A stretch of 64,000 nucleotides of DNA from Chryseobacterium sp. LAM-KRS1 (GTDB lineage: Bacteria > Bacteroidota > Bacteroidia > Flavobacteriales > Weeksellaceae). Location: NCBI RefSeq assembly GCF_013184525.1, contig NZ_JAAOIZ010000002.1, positions 310,001 through 374,000 of the forward strand, written 5' to 3'. Position numbers and translations under genes: made by a program. Every line of letters begins with the position of its first letter. Position 1 is the first letter of the stretch. The notes beneath the pieces were generated by a model. That model ran no database searches and was not told the DNA's origin. It worked only from the letters and a program-made list of their open reading frames with translations. Below, piece by piece: positions 9,396 through 17,241 of the stretch.

Positions 9396-9902
9396 ATGAA
9401 AAATATATTCTTAATCTCAGTATTGCTAATAAGCTCAGGCATTAATGCCCAGGTTGCAATCGGTAAGAAAAGCATCACAAATAATAATACCATATTAGAA
9501 TTCGGTAATTCCTCTAACAGGGGAATCGTCCTACCTAAAGTAGAAAATGCCACCACAATGAATGCAAGCGAGGGTACTATGGTTTGGGATACCGCTACAG
9601 GAAGCTTCAGATATTATGGAGGTACCACTCCGGCCTGGAATCCACCTGCTGCAGGAGGTACTACGGGAGGTGCGCCTTCGGGTTCGGACGCTAATGGTAA
9701 AAAGATGATTATCGGGTCAGATACTTCTGATGCAGATGGAATACTTATTCTAGAAGCAAAACAGGGAGATAAAGCCCTTGTATTGCCATCGATAAGCCAG
9801 CCGTCGGAAAGATTCTCTTCTCCGCCAACTGGACTTATGGTCTATGATACGGCAACTAATCAGGTTGCCGTGTTCAATGGTACCAAGTGGACATACTTTT
9901 AA
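9396..9902 (+). CDS. Small secreted protein with two VYDT/NGTxW units
   Basis: A 168-residue exported protein; the signal peptide ends NAQ near residue 19. It consists of two copies of the short unit that closes the preceding protein. Unit 1 (about 45-85) has GIVLPKVEN then GTMVWDTATGSFRYYGG. Unit 2 (about 128-167) has ALVLPSISQ then GLMVYDTATNQVAVFNGTKW. A Gly/Thr/Ser-rich linker lies between them. The start is 14 bases after the upstream stop, so it is co-transcribed and likely works with the large protein, perhaps as an accessory or assembly partner. The function is unknown; similar units occur in trimeric or fibre-like surface proteins of Bacteroidota. Confidence 0.7.
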   Translation: MKNIFLISVLLISSGINAQVAIGKKSITNNNTILEFGNSSNRGIVLPKVENATTMNASEGTMVWDTATGSFRYYGGTTPAWNPPAAGGTTGGAPSGSDANGKKMIIGSDTSDADGILILEAKQGDKALVLPSISQPSERFSSPPTGLMVYDTATNQVAVFNGTKWTYF

Positions 9903-9945
9903 TGTATTGCGCCTTATAAAGATTAGCAATTAATCGATATTATTT

Positions 9946-9972
9946 AATCCGGAAGAGTACCTTTTCCGGATT
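9946..9972 (+). terminator. Intrinsic terminator of the surface-protein operon
   Basis: AATCCGGAA (9946-9954) pairs with TTCCGGATT (9964-9972), 44 bases after the stop of the small companion gene. The tail is T-rich but interrupted. Confidence 0.6.
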
Positions 9973-10078
9973 ATTCATTTCTATTGTCAAGACGTGAGTA
10001 TATCCTAATAAATTAAGCTATGGTTATACATGTAAAGAGATTTATTTTTTAAATTTACGGCGATATAAATTGACCATT

Positions 10079-10957
10079 ATGAAAAAAGCAGGATTTCTAT
10101 TTCTCTTGATTTCTACATTTACTTTTGCCCAGCATACAGCCCTGGAACAAAAAATAAATTCTATCATCAATGACAAAAAAGCCACTGTAGGAGTTTCTGT
10201 ACTGGGAATGGAAAATCAATCACTTTATAGCAAAAGCGGAGATAAAAAGCTCCCAATGCAAAGTGTCTTCAAATTTCATATTGCTGCCGCTGTTCTCAAT
10301 TTTGTAGATAAAGGAAAACTGTTGTTACATCAGAAGATTTTAGTTAAAAAATCAGATCTTCTTGAGGATACATGGTCGCCACTTAGAGAAAAATATCCCA
10401 ATGGTAATATTGAAATTCCTTTAAGTGAAATTATAGACTTCACCGTTGCGCAGAGTGATAATAATGGGTGCGATATCCTTTTAAGGTTAATTGGCGGAAC
10501 GGATACAGTTCAAAAATTTATGGATACCAAAGGAATAAAAAATTTCCAGATTCGCTTTAACGAAGATGAAATGCATAAAGACTGGAATGCACAATATCAA
10601 AATTACAGTTCAACGAACTCCATCGTACAGGTTTTGAAAAAGTTTTATAAGGGACAGTTACTTTCCAGAAATTCCACAGATTACCTGATGAAGGTAATGC
10701 TAGGCACCAAAACAGGAACAAACAAATTGATTGAGCAGCTTCCTAAAAACACACCTGTGGCTCATAAAACAGGCTCTTCAGGTAAAAATAAAGATGGGCT
10801 TACCGGTGCTGAAAACGACATGGGAATTGTAACCCTTCCTAATGGAAAACATTATGCCATAGCTGTATTTGTAAGCAATTCTATGGAAACAGAAGCTGTA
10901 AACTGTAAAATCATTTCAGATATTTCAAAAGCAGTTTGGGATGATTTTAGTAAGTAA
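10079..10957 (+). CDS. Class A beta-lactamase, subclass A2 (CIA/CGA/PER-like)
   Basis: A 292-residue periplasmic serine beta-lactamase that hydrolyses beta-lactams. With the start at 10079 the signal peptide is MKKAGFLFLL to FAQ. All active-site motifs are present: nucleophile Ser62 in SVFK (62-65), Ser126-Asp127-Asn128, Lys230-Thr231-Gly232, and omega-loop Glu162 in NEDEMH. The surrounding NEDEMH..AQYQN pattern matches the PER-type NEAQMH..VQYQN loop, which places it in subclass A2; intrinsic enzymes of this type (CIA, CGA) are known in Chryseobacterium. An ATG nine bases earlier is in frame, but the second ATG gives the normal signal peptide. No mobile element or regulator is adjacent, so it looks chromosomal and resident. 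Whether it has extended-spectrum activity cannot be read. Confidence 0.92.
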   Translation: MKKAGFLFLLISTFTFAQHTALEQKINSIINDKKATVGVSVLGMENQSLYSKSGDKKLPMQSVFKFHIAAAVLNFVDKGKLLLHQKILVKKSDLLEDTWSPLREKYPNGNIEIPLSEIIDFTVAQSDNNGCDILLRLIGGTDTVQKFMDTKGIKNFQIRFNEDEMHKDWNAQYQNYSSTNSIVQVLKKFYKGQLLSRNSTDYLMKVMLGTKTGTNKLIEQLPKNTPVAHKTGSSGKNKDGLTGAENDMGIVTLPNGKHYAIAVFVSNSMETEAVNCKIISDISKAVWDDFSK

Positions 10958-11032
10958 ATATTAAAGCTTAATTTTAAGCGAAATAAAATGCGCTCAATAA
11001 GGGCGTGATTAAACCTAATCTTATTTATTACA

Positions 11033-11440
11033 ATGAAAAAAATAGCAATACTTTTCAGCATTTTTTGTTTCAGCTTCTTTTTTTCTCAAAAGAACCAGAA
11101 CTATTTACAGGTAGGCTACGCAAGCATTTGTTGCGGAACACCTTCCGAAGATCCTGTAATTAATTACATATCAAAGTTTCAAAAAAAGAATAAAACAAAA
11201 CCTTTTGAAATTTACAAACAAAGCGGACTGGGCCGGGAGGGGGAATTTAATCTTTATATCGGGATCGATTCCTTAGCAAAAACTAAAAAAAAGAAGTTCA
11301 TATCCGGACTTAAGGCTGCTATATCTTCTCAAAATGCAGTAAGAAAAAGCAACAGCGGAAATGTGAACTTTGATGAAACGCAGATCGTCACAAAAGCAGA
11401 TTTAGCCAATTCAAGAAATTTAACTATCTATAAAAAATAA
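11033..11440 (+). CDS. Small secreted hypothetical protein
   Basis: A 135-residue protein with a signal peptide (MKKIAILFSIFCFSFFFSQ). The mature part is basic and lysine-rich, with an early CC pair in YASICCGTPSED, a KKNKTKPFEIYKQSG stretch and alternating hydrophobic residues that suggest an alpha/beta fold. I recognise no family. It sits between the beta-lactamase and 3-hydroxybutyryl-CoA dehydrogenase genes, ends 16 bases before the latter and could be co-transcribed with it. Localisation is periplasm or outer membrane. Confidence 0.7.
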   Translation: MKKIAILFSIFCFSFFFSQKNQNYLQVGYASICCGTPSEDPVINYISKFQKKNKTKPFEIYKQSGLGREGEFNLYIGIDSLAKTKKKKFISGLKAAISSQNAVRKSNSGNVNFDETQIVTKADLANSRNLTIYKK

Positions 11441-11456
11441 TTTAATTAAAGGAAAA

Positions 11457-12350
11457 ATGATCAAAAACGTTGTAGTTATCGGAGCTGGAACCATGGGAAA
11501 TGGTATTGCACATACATTTGCGCAAAGCGGATTTAAAGTAAATCTTGTAGATGTTTCTCAGGATGCTTTAGACAGAGGAGTAAAAACCATTACCACCAAC
11601 CTCGACAGAATAATTGCAAAAGGCAACCTTACAGAGGAGCAAAAAGCAGAAACTTTAGGAAATATCACCACTTTTACAGAGTTGAAAGAAGCTGTGGAAA
11701 CCGCTGATTTAATTGTAGAAGCAGCTACTGAAAATCAGGATCTGAAATTGAAAATCTTCGGACAGATGGATGAATTTGCTCCGGAAAACTGTATTCTTGC
11801 AACCAACACTTCTTCTATCTCCATTACAAAGATAGCCGCTGCAACTAAGAGAGCTGATAAGGTGATCGGTATGCACTTTATGAATCCTGTTCCAATTATG
11901 AAACTGGTTGAAATCATTAAAGGATACTCTACTTCCAAAGAGACTTTTGATATCATCTATGATATGAGTAAAACGTTAGGAAAAGTGCCTGTGGAAGTGA
12001 ATGATTACCCTGGTTTCGTTGCTAACAGAATTTTAATGCCTATGATCAATGAGTCTATTGAAACATTATATAACGGTGTTGCAGGCGTTGAAGAAATTGA
12101 TACGGTAATGAAACTTGGAATGGCTCATCCAATGGGACCTCTTCAGCTGGCTGATTTCATTGGTCTTGATGTTTGTCTTGCTATTCTTAATGTGATGTAT
12201 GACGGATTTAAAAATCCAAAATATGCCCCGAATCCTCTATTGGTAAATATGGTAATGGCAGGAAAACTGGGAGTAAAATCAGGAGAAGGTTTTTATGACT
12301 ACTCCGAAAGCAAAAAAGCTGAAAAAGTTTCAAAAATGTTCACGAAATAA
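11457..12350 (+). CDS. 3-hydroxybutyryl-CoA dehydrogenase
   Basis: A 297-residue cytosolic enzyme that reduces acetoacetyl-CoA or oxidises 3-hydroxyacyl-CoA with NAD(P). The N-terminal Rossmann motif is GAGTMG (9-14). The family active-site segment GMHFMNPVPIMKLVEII carries the catalytic His, and the C-terminal dimerisation domain begins near DYPGFVANRILMPMINE. Length is typical of the stand-alone Hbd/PaaH form. In Bacteroidota it serves fatty-acid or aromatic-acid beta-oxidation, or butyrate-type metabolism; no pathway partner is nearby. Confidence 0.92.
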   Translation: MIKNVVVIGAGTMGNGIAHTFAQSGFKVNLVDVSQDALDRGVKTITTNLDRIIAKGNLTEEQKAETLGNITTFTELKEAVETADLIVEAATENQDLKLKIFGQMDEFAPENCILATNTSSISITKIAAATKRADKVIGMHFMNPVPIMKLVEIIKGYSTSKETFDIIYDMSKTLGKVPVEVNDYPGFVANRILMPMINESIETLYNGVAGVEEIDTVMKLGMAHPMGPLQLADFIGLDVCLAILNVMYDGFKNPKYAPNPLLVNMVMAGKLGVKSGEGFYDYSESKKAEKVSKMFTK

Positions 12351-12433
12351 TTCTAGTGATTATCAGTTGTGAGTTATAAGTTATACATTTGAACAACGGT
12401 CTGTTCTGGCTGTTATCATTGATCACAACCCTA

Positions 12434-13750
12434 ATGAAAATTAAAGAAAAAAATATTCAGATATCATTGGTCATCATTATTGTAATGATGACCATTTTAC
12501 GTTTTTTACTCAATGAGAAAGGCAGGGTAAGCCCGGATTCAATCCGGTATATGAGATTTGCTCATGTATTCCCGACTATTGATAATACGACAACACCTGT
12601 AGGATATCCGTTAAGTATTAAGCTTTTTACATATCTGGGGATGGACGAATTCTGGAGCAGTAAAGTAATCGGGATTCTGGCTTTTCTTTTTATTGCGGCC
12701 TTTGCCTGGAAAAAAAACTTTTTCTTTAAAGAATCTGTTATCGTCAGTGCTTTATTTAGTTTCGTGTCAATTTACTCTTTTACGATGAGTGAAGCGCTCA
12801 TCCTTCCATTTGTATTTTTATTCCTGTATACGGCACATTTAATTATTACTGGAAAACTGGAAAAAGGAAAAGCTGTATTTTATCTTTCGTTATCATTAAT
12901 TGCCTTATATAATATCCGCTATAGTTCATTGTTTATTATGGGGGGAACAGGGCTTTTCGGATTATTGGTATGGAAAAAAAAGTATGCCCGTACTTTCATT
13001 ATTTCAGGTTTCATTGGTTGTGGTTTTGTAGCTTTATACAAGTTTACCTTTTTGGATTATTTTAATGAAAACTACATTAAGCAATCCTTAGAAATGGGTC
13101 TCCACCCTACTTCACAGCTGCTGGTTGAATTGTTTCAGGGCCTGGCTACTACTTTTAATCCTTTTATTCATATTGCAGATCCGGGAGGTGGTTTGATCAA
13201 TAATGTGATTTATGGTATCGGATTTCTGAATATCTGTCTGATGGTATTTCTTTTTATTAAGATCCGGTTATCTGACAGTGATCTGTTCTTTCTTGTTATT
13301 GGAATTTCAGGAATCATATGTTCCTTTTTTGTTCAGTATTTTTATCCTGTAAATCCTATAGATTATCGGTTATTAGCTCCATTCAGCCTACCTTTGTGGC
13401 TAATGTATTTCAAAAGACTCTTTGATATCTTCAATATAAAAGTGTATGCAATGGGAGTATTAAGTTTGCTGTCAGGAATACTCTTTACCTGGCTTTCAAA
13501 AGGCAATTATCTGGAAAACAGAAAAAATATCAGTCAATTTTTAGAGACTGAAAATCTTAAGGATAAACCTATCACATTTTATCTGGAAACGACCGAGGAC
13601 CTGGAAAAAATACAGGTTGCAGAATTAATAAGCACAGTAAATTCCAATATAAGCCTGACATTCAAGCCTCAAGATACCCTACAGAAAACTACACTTACCC
13701 AGTACAAAGTTTTACAAAAAATTAGGATCGACAAGAACAAATATCAATAA
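12434..13750 (+). CDS. Polytopic membrane protein, possible GT-C-type glycosyltransferase
   Basis: A 438-residue inner-membrane protein with about ten predicted hydrophobic segments and a soluble tail of about 70 residues. After the first helix comes GRVSPDSIRYMRFA, a charged first loop with Asp. Such an acidic loop following the first helix is a feature of GT-C membrane glycosyltransferases (PMT/ArnT-like), but no further motif confirms it. The frame can be opened from a TTG at 12389; I chose the ATG at 12434 (MKIKEKN) because it gives a normal cytoplasmic N-terminus before the first helix. Weakly assigned. Confidence 0.72.
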   Translation: MKIKEKNIQISLVIIIVMMTILRFLLNEKGRVSPDSIRYMRFAHVFPTIDNTTTPVGYPLSIKLFTYLGMDEFWSSKVIGILAFLFIAAFAWKKNFFFKESVIVSALFSFVSIYSFTMSEALILPFVFLFLYTAHLIITGKLEKGKAVFYLSLSLIALYNIRYSSLFIMGGTGLFGLLVWKKKYARTFIISGFIGCGFVALYKFTFLDYFNENYIKQSLEMGLHPTSQLLVELFQGLATTFNPFIHIADPGGGLINNVIYGIGFLNICLMVFLFIKIRLSDSDLFFLVIGISGIICSFFVQYFYPVNPIDYRLLAPFSLPLWLMYFKRLFDIFNIKVYAMGVLSLLSGILFTWLSKGNYLENRKNISQFLETENLKDKPITFYLETTEDLEKIQVAELISTVNSNISLTFKPQDTLQKTTLTQYKVLQKIRIDKNKYQ

Positions 13751-13756
13751 TTTTAT

Positions 13757-13764
13757 TATCTTTG
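13757..13764 (+). promoter_or_regulatory. Putative -7 promoter box (TATCTTTG)
   Basis: TATCTTTG matches TAnnTTTG and lies 22 bases before the start of the 79-residue acidic protein. It suggests that gene has its own promoter just after the membrane-protein stop. Confidence 0.5.
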
Positions 13765-13786
13765 AGAAAGTTAAAATATTAAAAAA

Positions 13787-14026
13787 ATGAAATTACCAAA
13801 GTTTTTATTAGCAGACAATTCGGAATTTCCTGAGGATTTATTCGTGGTTCATACAGAATACCCAAGATTTATCTTGAACGTTGAGGAAGAAGAAGTTGAG
13901 TGGCTGGATGATTTGGAAGGAGACGATGAAGAGACCATGGCAGATGAAGCTACTAAAGTGGTAGAAGCAGCGTTCAAATGGTGTGACGAAGAATTAGCTA
14001 AATACGACGAAGAAGAGGAAGAATAA
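13787..14026 (+). CDS. Acidic small conserved hypothetical protein
   Basis: A 79-residue soluble protein. The first 30 residues (MKLPKFLLADNSEFPEDLFVVHTEYPRF) look folded, while the remainder is strongly acidic, with EEEEVEWLDDLEGDDEE in the middle and a terminal DEEEEE. Proteins of this size and pattern are widespread in Flavobacteriia with no known role. It has its own -7 box and a shared bidirectional terminator, so it is likely a well-expressed single gene. Confidence 0.8.
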   Translation: MKLPKFLLADNSEFPEDLFVVHTEYPRFILNVEEEEVEWLDDLEGDDEETMADEATKVVEAAFKWCDEELAKYDEEEEE

Positions 14027-14042
14027 GAAAACCCTAAAACAT

Positions 14043-14076
14043 AAAAAAGGAACTCAAATGAGTTCCTTTTATTTTT
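14043..14076. terminator. Bidirectional terminator between convergent genes
   Basis: GGAACT/AGTTCC stem with loop CAAATG (14049-14066), six A on the left and a T-rich stretch on the right. It can stop both the plus-strand acidic protein gene and the minus-strand META gene, whose stop codon abuts it. Confidence 0.75.
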
Positions 14077-14487
14077 TTATTCTGATTTATTAAATTTCAA
14101 TAATAAAAGATTGTCCTTATACAATTCCAAAGTTGTTCCTGAAATTACGTACTTGTTTGCTTTTCCCATCATATCCATGAAGTTCTGCTCCACATTCATA
14201 TTATCACAGGCCATTTTTGTAGAACCCATTTGCCCTGCTGAAAAATTACCTGTAGAAGCATCAAGCTTTACCGTACCAAAATAGTTATTACATCCGGCAT
14301 TTCCATTGATCTTTTCTCCCTCGATATTCAATGTAGGAACTTTCCCTTTTACATTATCCGCTAAAGTCCATTTTGTATTGACCAATGAAGGCTGAGATTT
14401 TCCTACTTTTGAAGCAGATGCGCTTGACATAGTTCCGCACGACGCCAAAATCACGGCTGCACTTATACTTAAAAAAAGATTTTTCAT
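14077..14487 (-). CDS. META domain lipoprotein (HslJ-like)
   Basis: A 136-residue lipoprotein with a lipobox (LASC) at the end of a short signal peptide. The body has the META/HslJ family pattern: NTKWTL early, NGNAGCNNYFG and later GSTKMAC and a C-terminal beta strand. In other bacteria META/HslJ proteins are linked to heat or novobiocin tolerance or simply to the envelope; the molecular role is unknown. The in-frame ATG eight codons upstream gives a Lys-rich extension that would spoil the lipoprotein signal, so I chose the ATG at 14487. Confidence 0.85.
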   Translation of the reverse strand: MKNLFLSISAAVILASCGTMSSASASKVGKSQPSLVNTKWTLADNVKGKVPTLNIEGEKINGNAGCNNYFGTVKLDASTGNFSAGQMGSTKMACDNMNVEQNFMDMMGKANKYVISGTTLELYKDNLLLLKFNKSE

Positions 14488-14508
14488 TTTTTTCTTTTTT
14501 GATTTAAC

Positions 14509-14516
14509 CAAATTTA
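14509..14516 (-). promoter_or_regulatory. Putative -7 promoter box of the META gene (TAAATTTG)
   Basis: The minus strand reads TAAATTTG, a full match to TAnnTTTG, 22 bases upstream of the chosen start. It overlaps the beginning of the longer frame, which supports the shorter start. Confidence 0.5.
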
Positions 14517-14566
14517 CGGAAATTATATTATTTAAACGGCTTTGAAAGAATTTTATTATTCATAGA

Positions 14567-14621
14567 AGGCTAAAGCCTGTCCCTTATCAATGTATATACA
14601 AAAAAACGGGCTTTAGCCCGT
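14567..14621. repeat. Nested palindromes AGGC-TAAA-GCCT and CGGGC-TTTA-GCCCG
   Basis: Two small palindromes, AGGCTAAAGCCT (14567-14578) and ACGGGCTTTAGCCCGT (14606-14621), share the core GGCTAAAGCC/GGCTTTAGCC, so each can fold alone or the two can pair across a 30-base loop. The right one is the pheT terminator. The layout recalls intergenic palindromic units, but only one example is in this window. Confidence 0.5.
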
Positions 14622-14622
14622 T
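14600..14622 (-). terminator. pheT terminator
   Basis: Stem ACGGGC/GCCCGT with loop TTTA, preceded on the plus strand by seven A, which is a T-run on the minus strand. It lies 10 bases past the pheT stop. Confidence 0.75.
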
Positions 14623-14631
14623 TCTTTATAT

Positions 14632-17034
14632 TTATGATCTTAATTCTGCGTTGAATTCTTTCTGGAAAGATTTAATCAAAGAATCCATTACTTCGGAAAT
14701 TTCTTTTTCCTCAAGAGTTTTTGCCTCATTTAATAACTCAAAACTCATCGCATATGATTTCTTTCCTTCCGGAAGGTTTTTTCCTTCGTATACATCAAAC
14801 AGATTGATGTTTTTAATGAAAGGAGATTTATTCTTTTTGGCTGTCTGATACAGCTCCTGATATGTTATATTCTTATCGATCAGCAATGCCAGATCTCTTC
14901 TGATTTTATTGAATTTAGGAATATCCCTGAATTTCAATTCATTCCCAGATCGTAATTGTTGGGCCAATTCAAGTTCAATTTCGGCATAGAAACAGTCCTG
15001 GTCAATATCGAAATCTTTCAATAATTCCGGAGCCACTTTTCCAATTCTTACCAATACTTTTCCATCAGCTTCATAAGCAATTGCATCCGAGAATCTGTTA
15101 TCGGACAAAGCAACTTCTTTGTAATCGATTGCCAATCTTTCCAGCAATACTTTCACATAAGCTTTCAGGTTGTAGAAATCCGTTGCTGATTTCGGCTGTA
15201 ACCAGTTTTCAGCAACCTCTCTTCCTGAAACAAGAATAGCCAGCTGTTTCCTTTCTTCATATTGAGCTCTTTTGTGATAAATCTTTCCAAACTCAAAGAA
15301 TTTAATATCCTGGTTCTTTCTGTTAATATTATAGATGGAATTTTGAAGAAGCCCTTCCAACAAGGATTTTCTCATGAAAGCCAAATCACCACTCAAAGGA
15401 TTCAGAAGTTTCACAGCATCCGTTTCATCTTTTACAGAAGTAAGTGAGTTGTTCATTACTTCATTAAAACCTAAACTTTGTAAAGTTCTTGCCCAATTGT
15501 TTTCCAATTCATCCTGATCATTAGCGCTTAGCTTTACAGGTGTAAATGATATCTTTTGTGGAGCATCAATCTTGTTATATCCGTAGATCCTTAAGATCTC
15601 TTCGATAACATCAATTTCCCTCGTCACATCAGCTCTGTAAGCCGGAACAGAAATTTCCAAACCATTTTGAATTTCGTTCAAAACTTTAATTTCAAGAGCT
15701 TTTAAAATCTCTTTTACTTTTTCTCTGTGAATTTTAGTTCCAAGAATCTGTTCTATTTTAGAGAACCTTATGATAACATAGCTGTCTTCAATTTTCTTTG
15801 GATATTCTTCCAGCAACTCTCCTACCAGTTTTCCTTCTGCAATTTCCTGGATCATTTTGATAGCGTGGGTAATAGCTGTTCTTGTAAGGTTAGGATCCAC
15901 TCCTCTTTCAAACCTGAATGATGCATCCGTGTTCAATCCATGAAGTTTAGCTCCTTTTCTTACCGCTACCGGATTAAAATAAGCACTTTCCAAAAAGATT
16001 GTTTTTGTCTCATTAGAAACTCCGGAATTGGCACCACCAAAAACACCGGCAATACACATCGGTTTATCTTTTCCGTCTTTGATCATGACTTCAGAACCGT
16101 TTAAAGTTCTTTCCACACCATCCAAAGTCGTAAATTTTGTTCCTTTTTTTACGGTCCCTACTTTTACTTTTTTATCAGCAATTTTGTCTGCATCAAAAGC
16201 ATGGAGCGGTTGTCCGAATCCGTGAAGAATATAATTGGTAATATCCACGATATTGTTGATCGGGCTTAAACCGATTGCTTTCAATCTGTTTTTCAACCAT
16301 GCCGGAGATTCTGCTACTTTTACATCTTCAATAACAGCTCCTATATATCTAGGGCATAATTCAGCATCTTCTACTTCTAAAGTAAAGTTATGAGCACCTT
16401 CATTATTTAATGGTTCCGAAGCTACCTTTTCAAACTGGGCTTTTTGCTGATTGGTTGAAAGAAAAGCATAAAGATCCCTTGCTACACCGTAGTGCGACAT
16501 TGCATCGGTCCTGTTAGGCGTTAAACCAATTTCAATTACCTCATCAGTTGCCAATTCAAAATAATCTGCAAAATTCTTTCCTACTTCATATTGTGCTTCG
16601 TCAAGAACCATGATTCCTCCATGATCCTCACTAAGGCCTAGCTCATCTTCTGCGCAGATCATTCCTTGTGAAACTTCACCTCTGATCTTTGCTTCTTTAA
16701 TTTCAAAAAAGTTTCCGGTCTTATCGTAGATTTTTGTTCCCACCACTGCAACTGGAACAGTTTGTCCGGCTTCCACATTAGGAGCACCACAAACGATGTT
16801 AAGCACCTTTCCGTTTCCTACATCTACAGTTGTTTTCTTAAGTTTGTCAGCATTCGGATGTTTTTCGCAGGTTAAGACCTTACCTACTACAATTCCTTCC
16901 AGGCTTCCTTTTACACTTTCAAATTTATCTATACCTTCAACTTCAAGACCAATATCTGTAAGGAACTCACCGATTCTTTCAGTTTTCAATTCCGTTTTTA
17001 TGTAATCTCTCAGCCAGTTATTTGATATTTTCAT
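14632..17034 (-). CDS. pheT: Phenylalanine-tRNA ligase beta subunit
   Basis: An 800-residue cytosolic subunit of the alpha2-beta2 enzyme that charges tRNA-Phe with ATP. Domains in order: N-terminal tRNA-binding EMAP-like domain with VVGKVLTCEKHPNADKL near 50-66, the B3/B4 editing domain in the middle (GANSGVSNETKTIFLESAYF), the B5 domain around 410-480, and the C-terminal anticodon-binding FDX-ACB domain (RDIPKFNKIRRDLALLID). Length is normal. pheS is not adjacent, as is usual in Bacteroidota. Single gene with its own terminator. Confidence 0.97.
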   Translation of the reverse strand: MKISNNWLRDYIKTELKTERIGEFLTDIGLEVEGIDKFESVKGSLEGIVVGKVLTCEKHPNADKLKKTTVDVGNGKVLNIVCGAPNVEAGQTVPVAVVGTKIYDKTGNFFEIKEAKIRGEVSQGMICAEDELGLSEDHGGIMVLDEAQYEVGKNFADYFELATDEVIEIGLTPNRTDAMSHYGVARDLYAFLSTNQQKAQFEKVASEPLNNEGAHNFTLEVEDAELCPRYIGAVIEDVKVAESPAWLKNRLKAIGLSPINNIVDITNYILHGFGQPLHAFDADKIADKKVKVGTVKKGTKFTTLDGVERTLNGSEVMIKDGKDKPMCIAGVFGGANSGVSNETKTIFLESAYFNPVAVRKGAKLHGLNTDASFRFERGVDPNLTRTAITHAIKMIQEIAEGKLVGELLEEYPKKIEDSYVIIRFSKIEQILGTKIHREKVKEILKALEIKVLNEIQNGLEISVPAYRADVTREIDVIEEILRIYGYNKIDAPQKISFTPVKLSANDQDELENNWARTLQSLGFNEVMNNSLTSVKDETDAVKLLNPLSGDLAFMRKSLLEGLLQNSIYNINRKNQDIKFFEFGKIYHKRAQYEERKQLAILVSGREVAENWLQPKSATDFYNLKAYVKVLLERLAIDYKEVALSDNRFSDAIAYEADGKVLVRIGKVAPELLKDFDIDQDCFYAEIELELAQQLRSGNELKFRDIPKFNKIRRDLALLIDKNITYQELYQTAKKNKSPFIKNINLFDVYEGKNLPEGKKSYAMSFELLNEAKTLEEKEISEVMDSLIKSFQKEFNAELRS

Positions 17035-17189
17035 CTGCTTAAATCTATTTTTTATCGGTTAAATGCCAACCTTATAAGGTTTCATTCACTTTATTTTGAA
17101 AATTTTTACTTCGAATTTTGCGTTTACAAAGGTCGTGTTTTTTTAAGAAATAACGAAATTTTTAACTTCCCAACTGAACGCAAAAACAA

Positions 17190-17220
17190 AAAAAAGAGGT
17201 CCTGAAAATTCAAAACCTCT
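17190..17220 (-). terminator. dnaN terminator
   Basis: AGAGGT (17195-17200) pairs with ACCTCT (17215-17220), with A-rich sequence on the left that gives a T-run on the minus strand, 22 bases past the dnaN stop. Confidence 0.7.
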
Positions 17221-17241
17221 GTTATTTAATTGAGCTTAATC

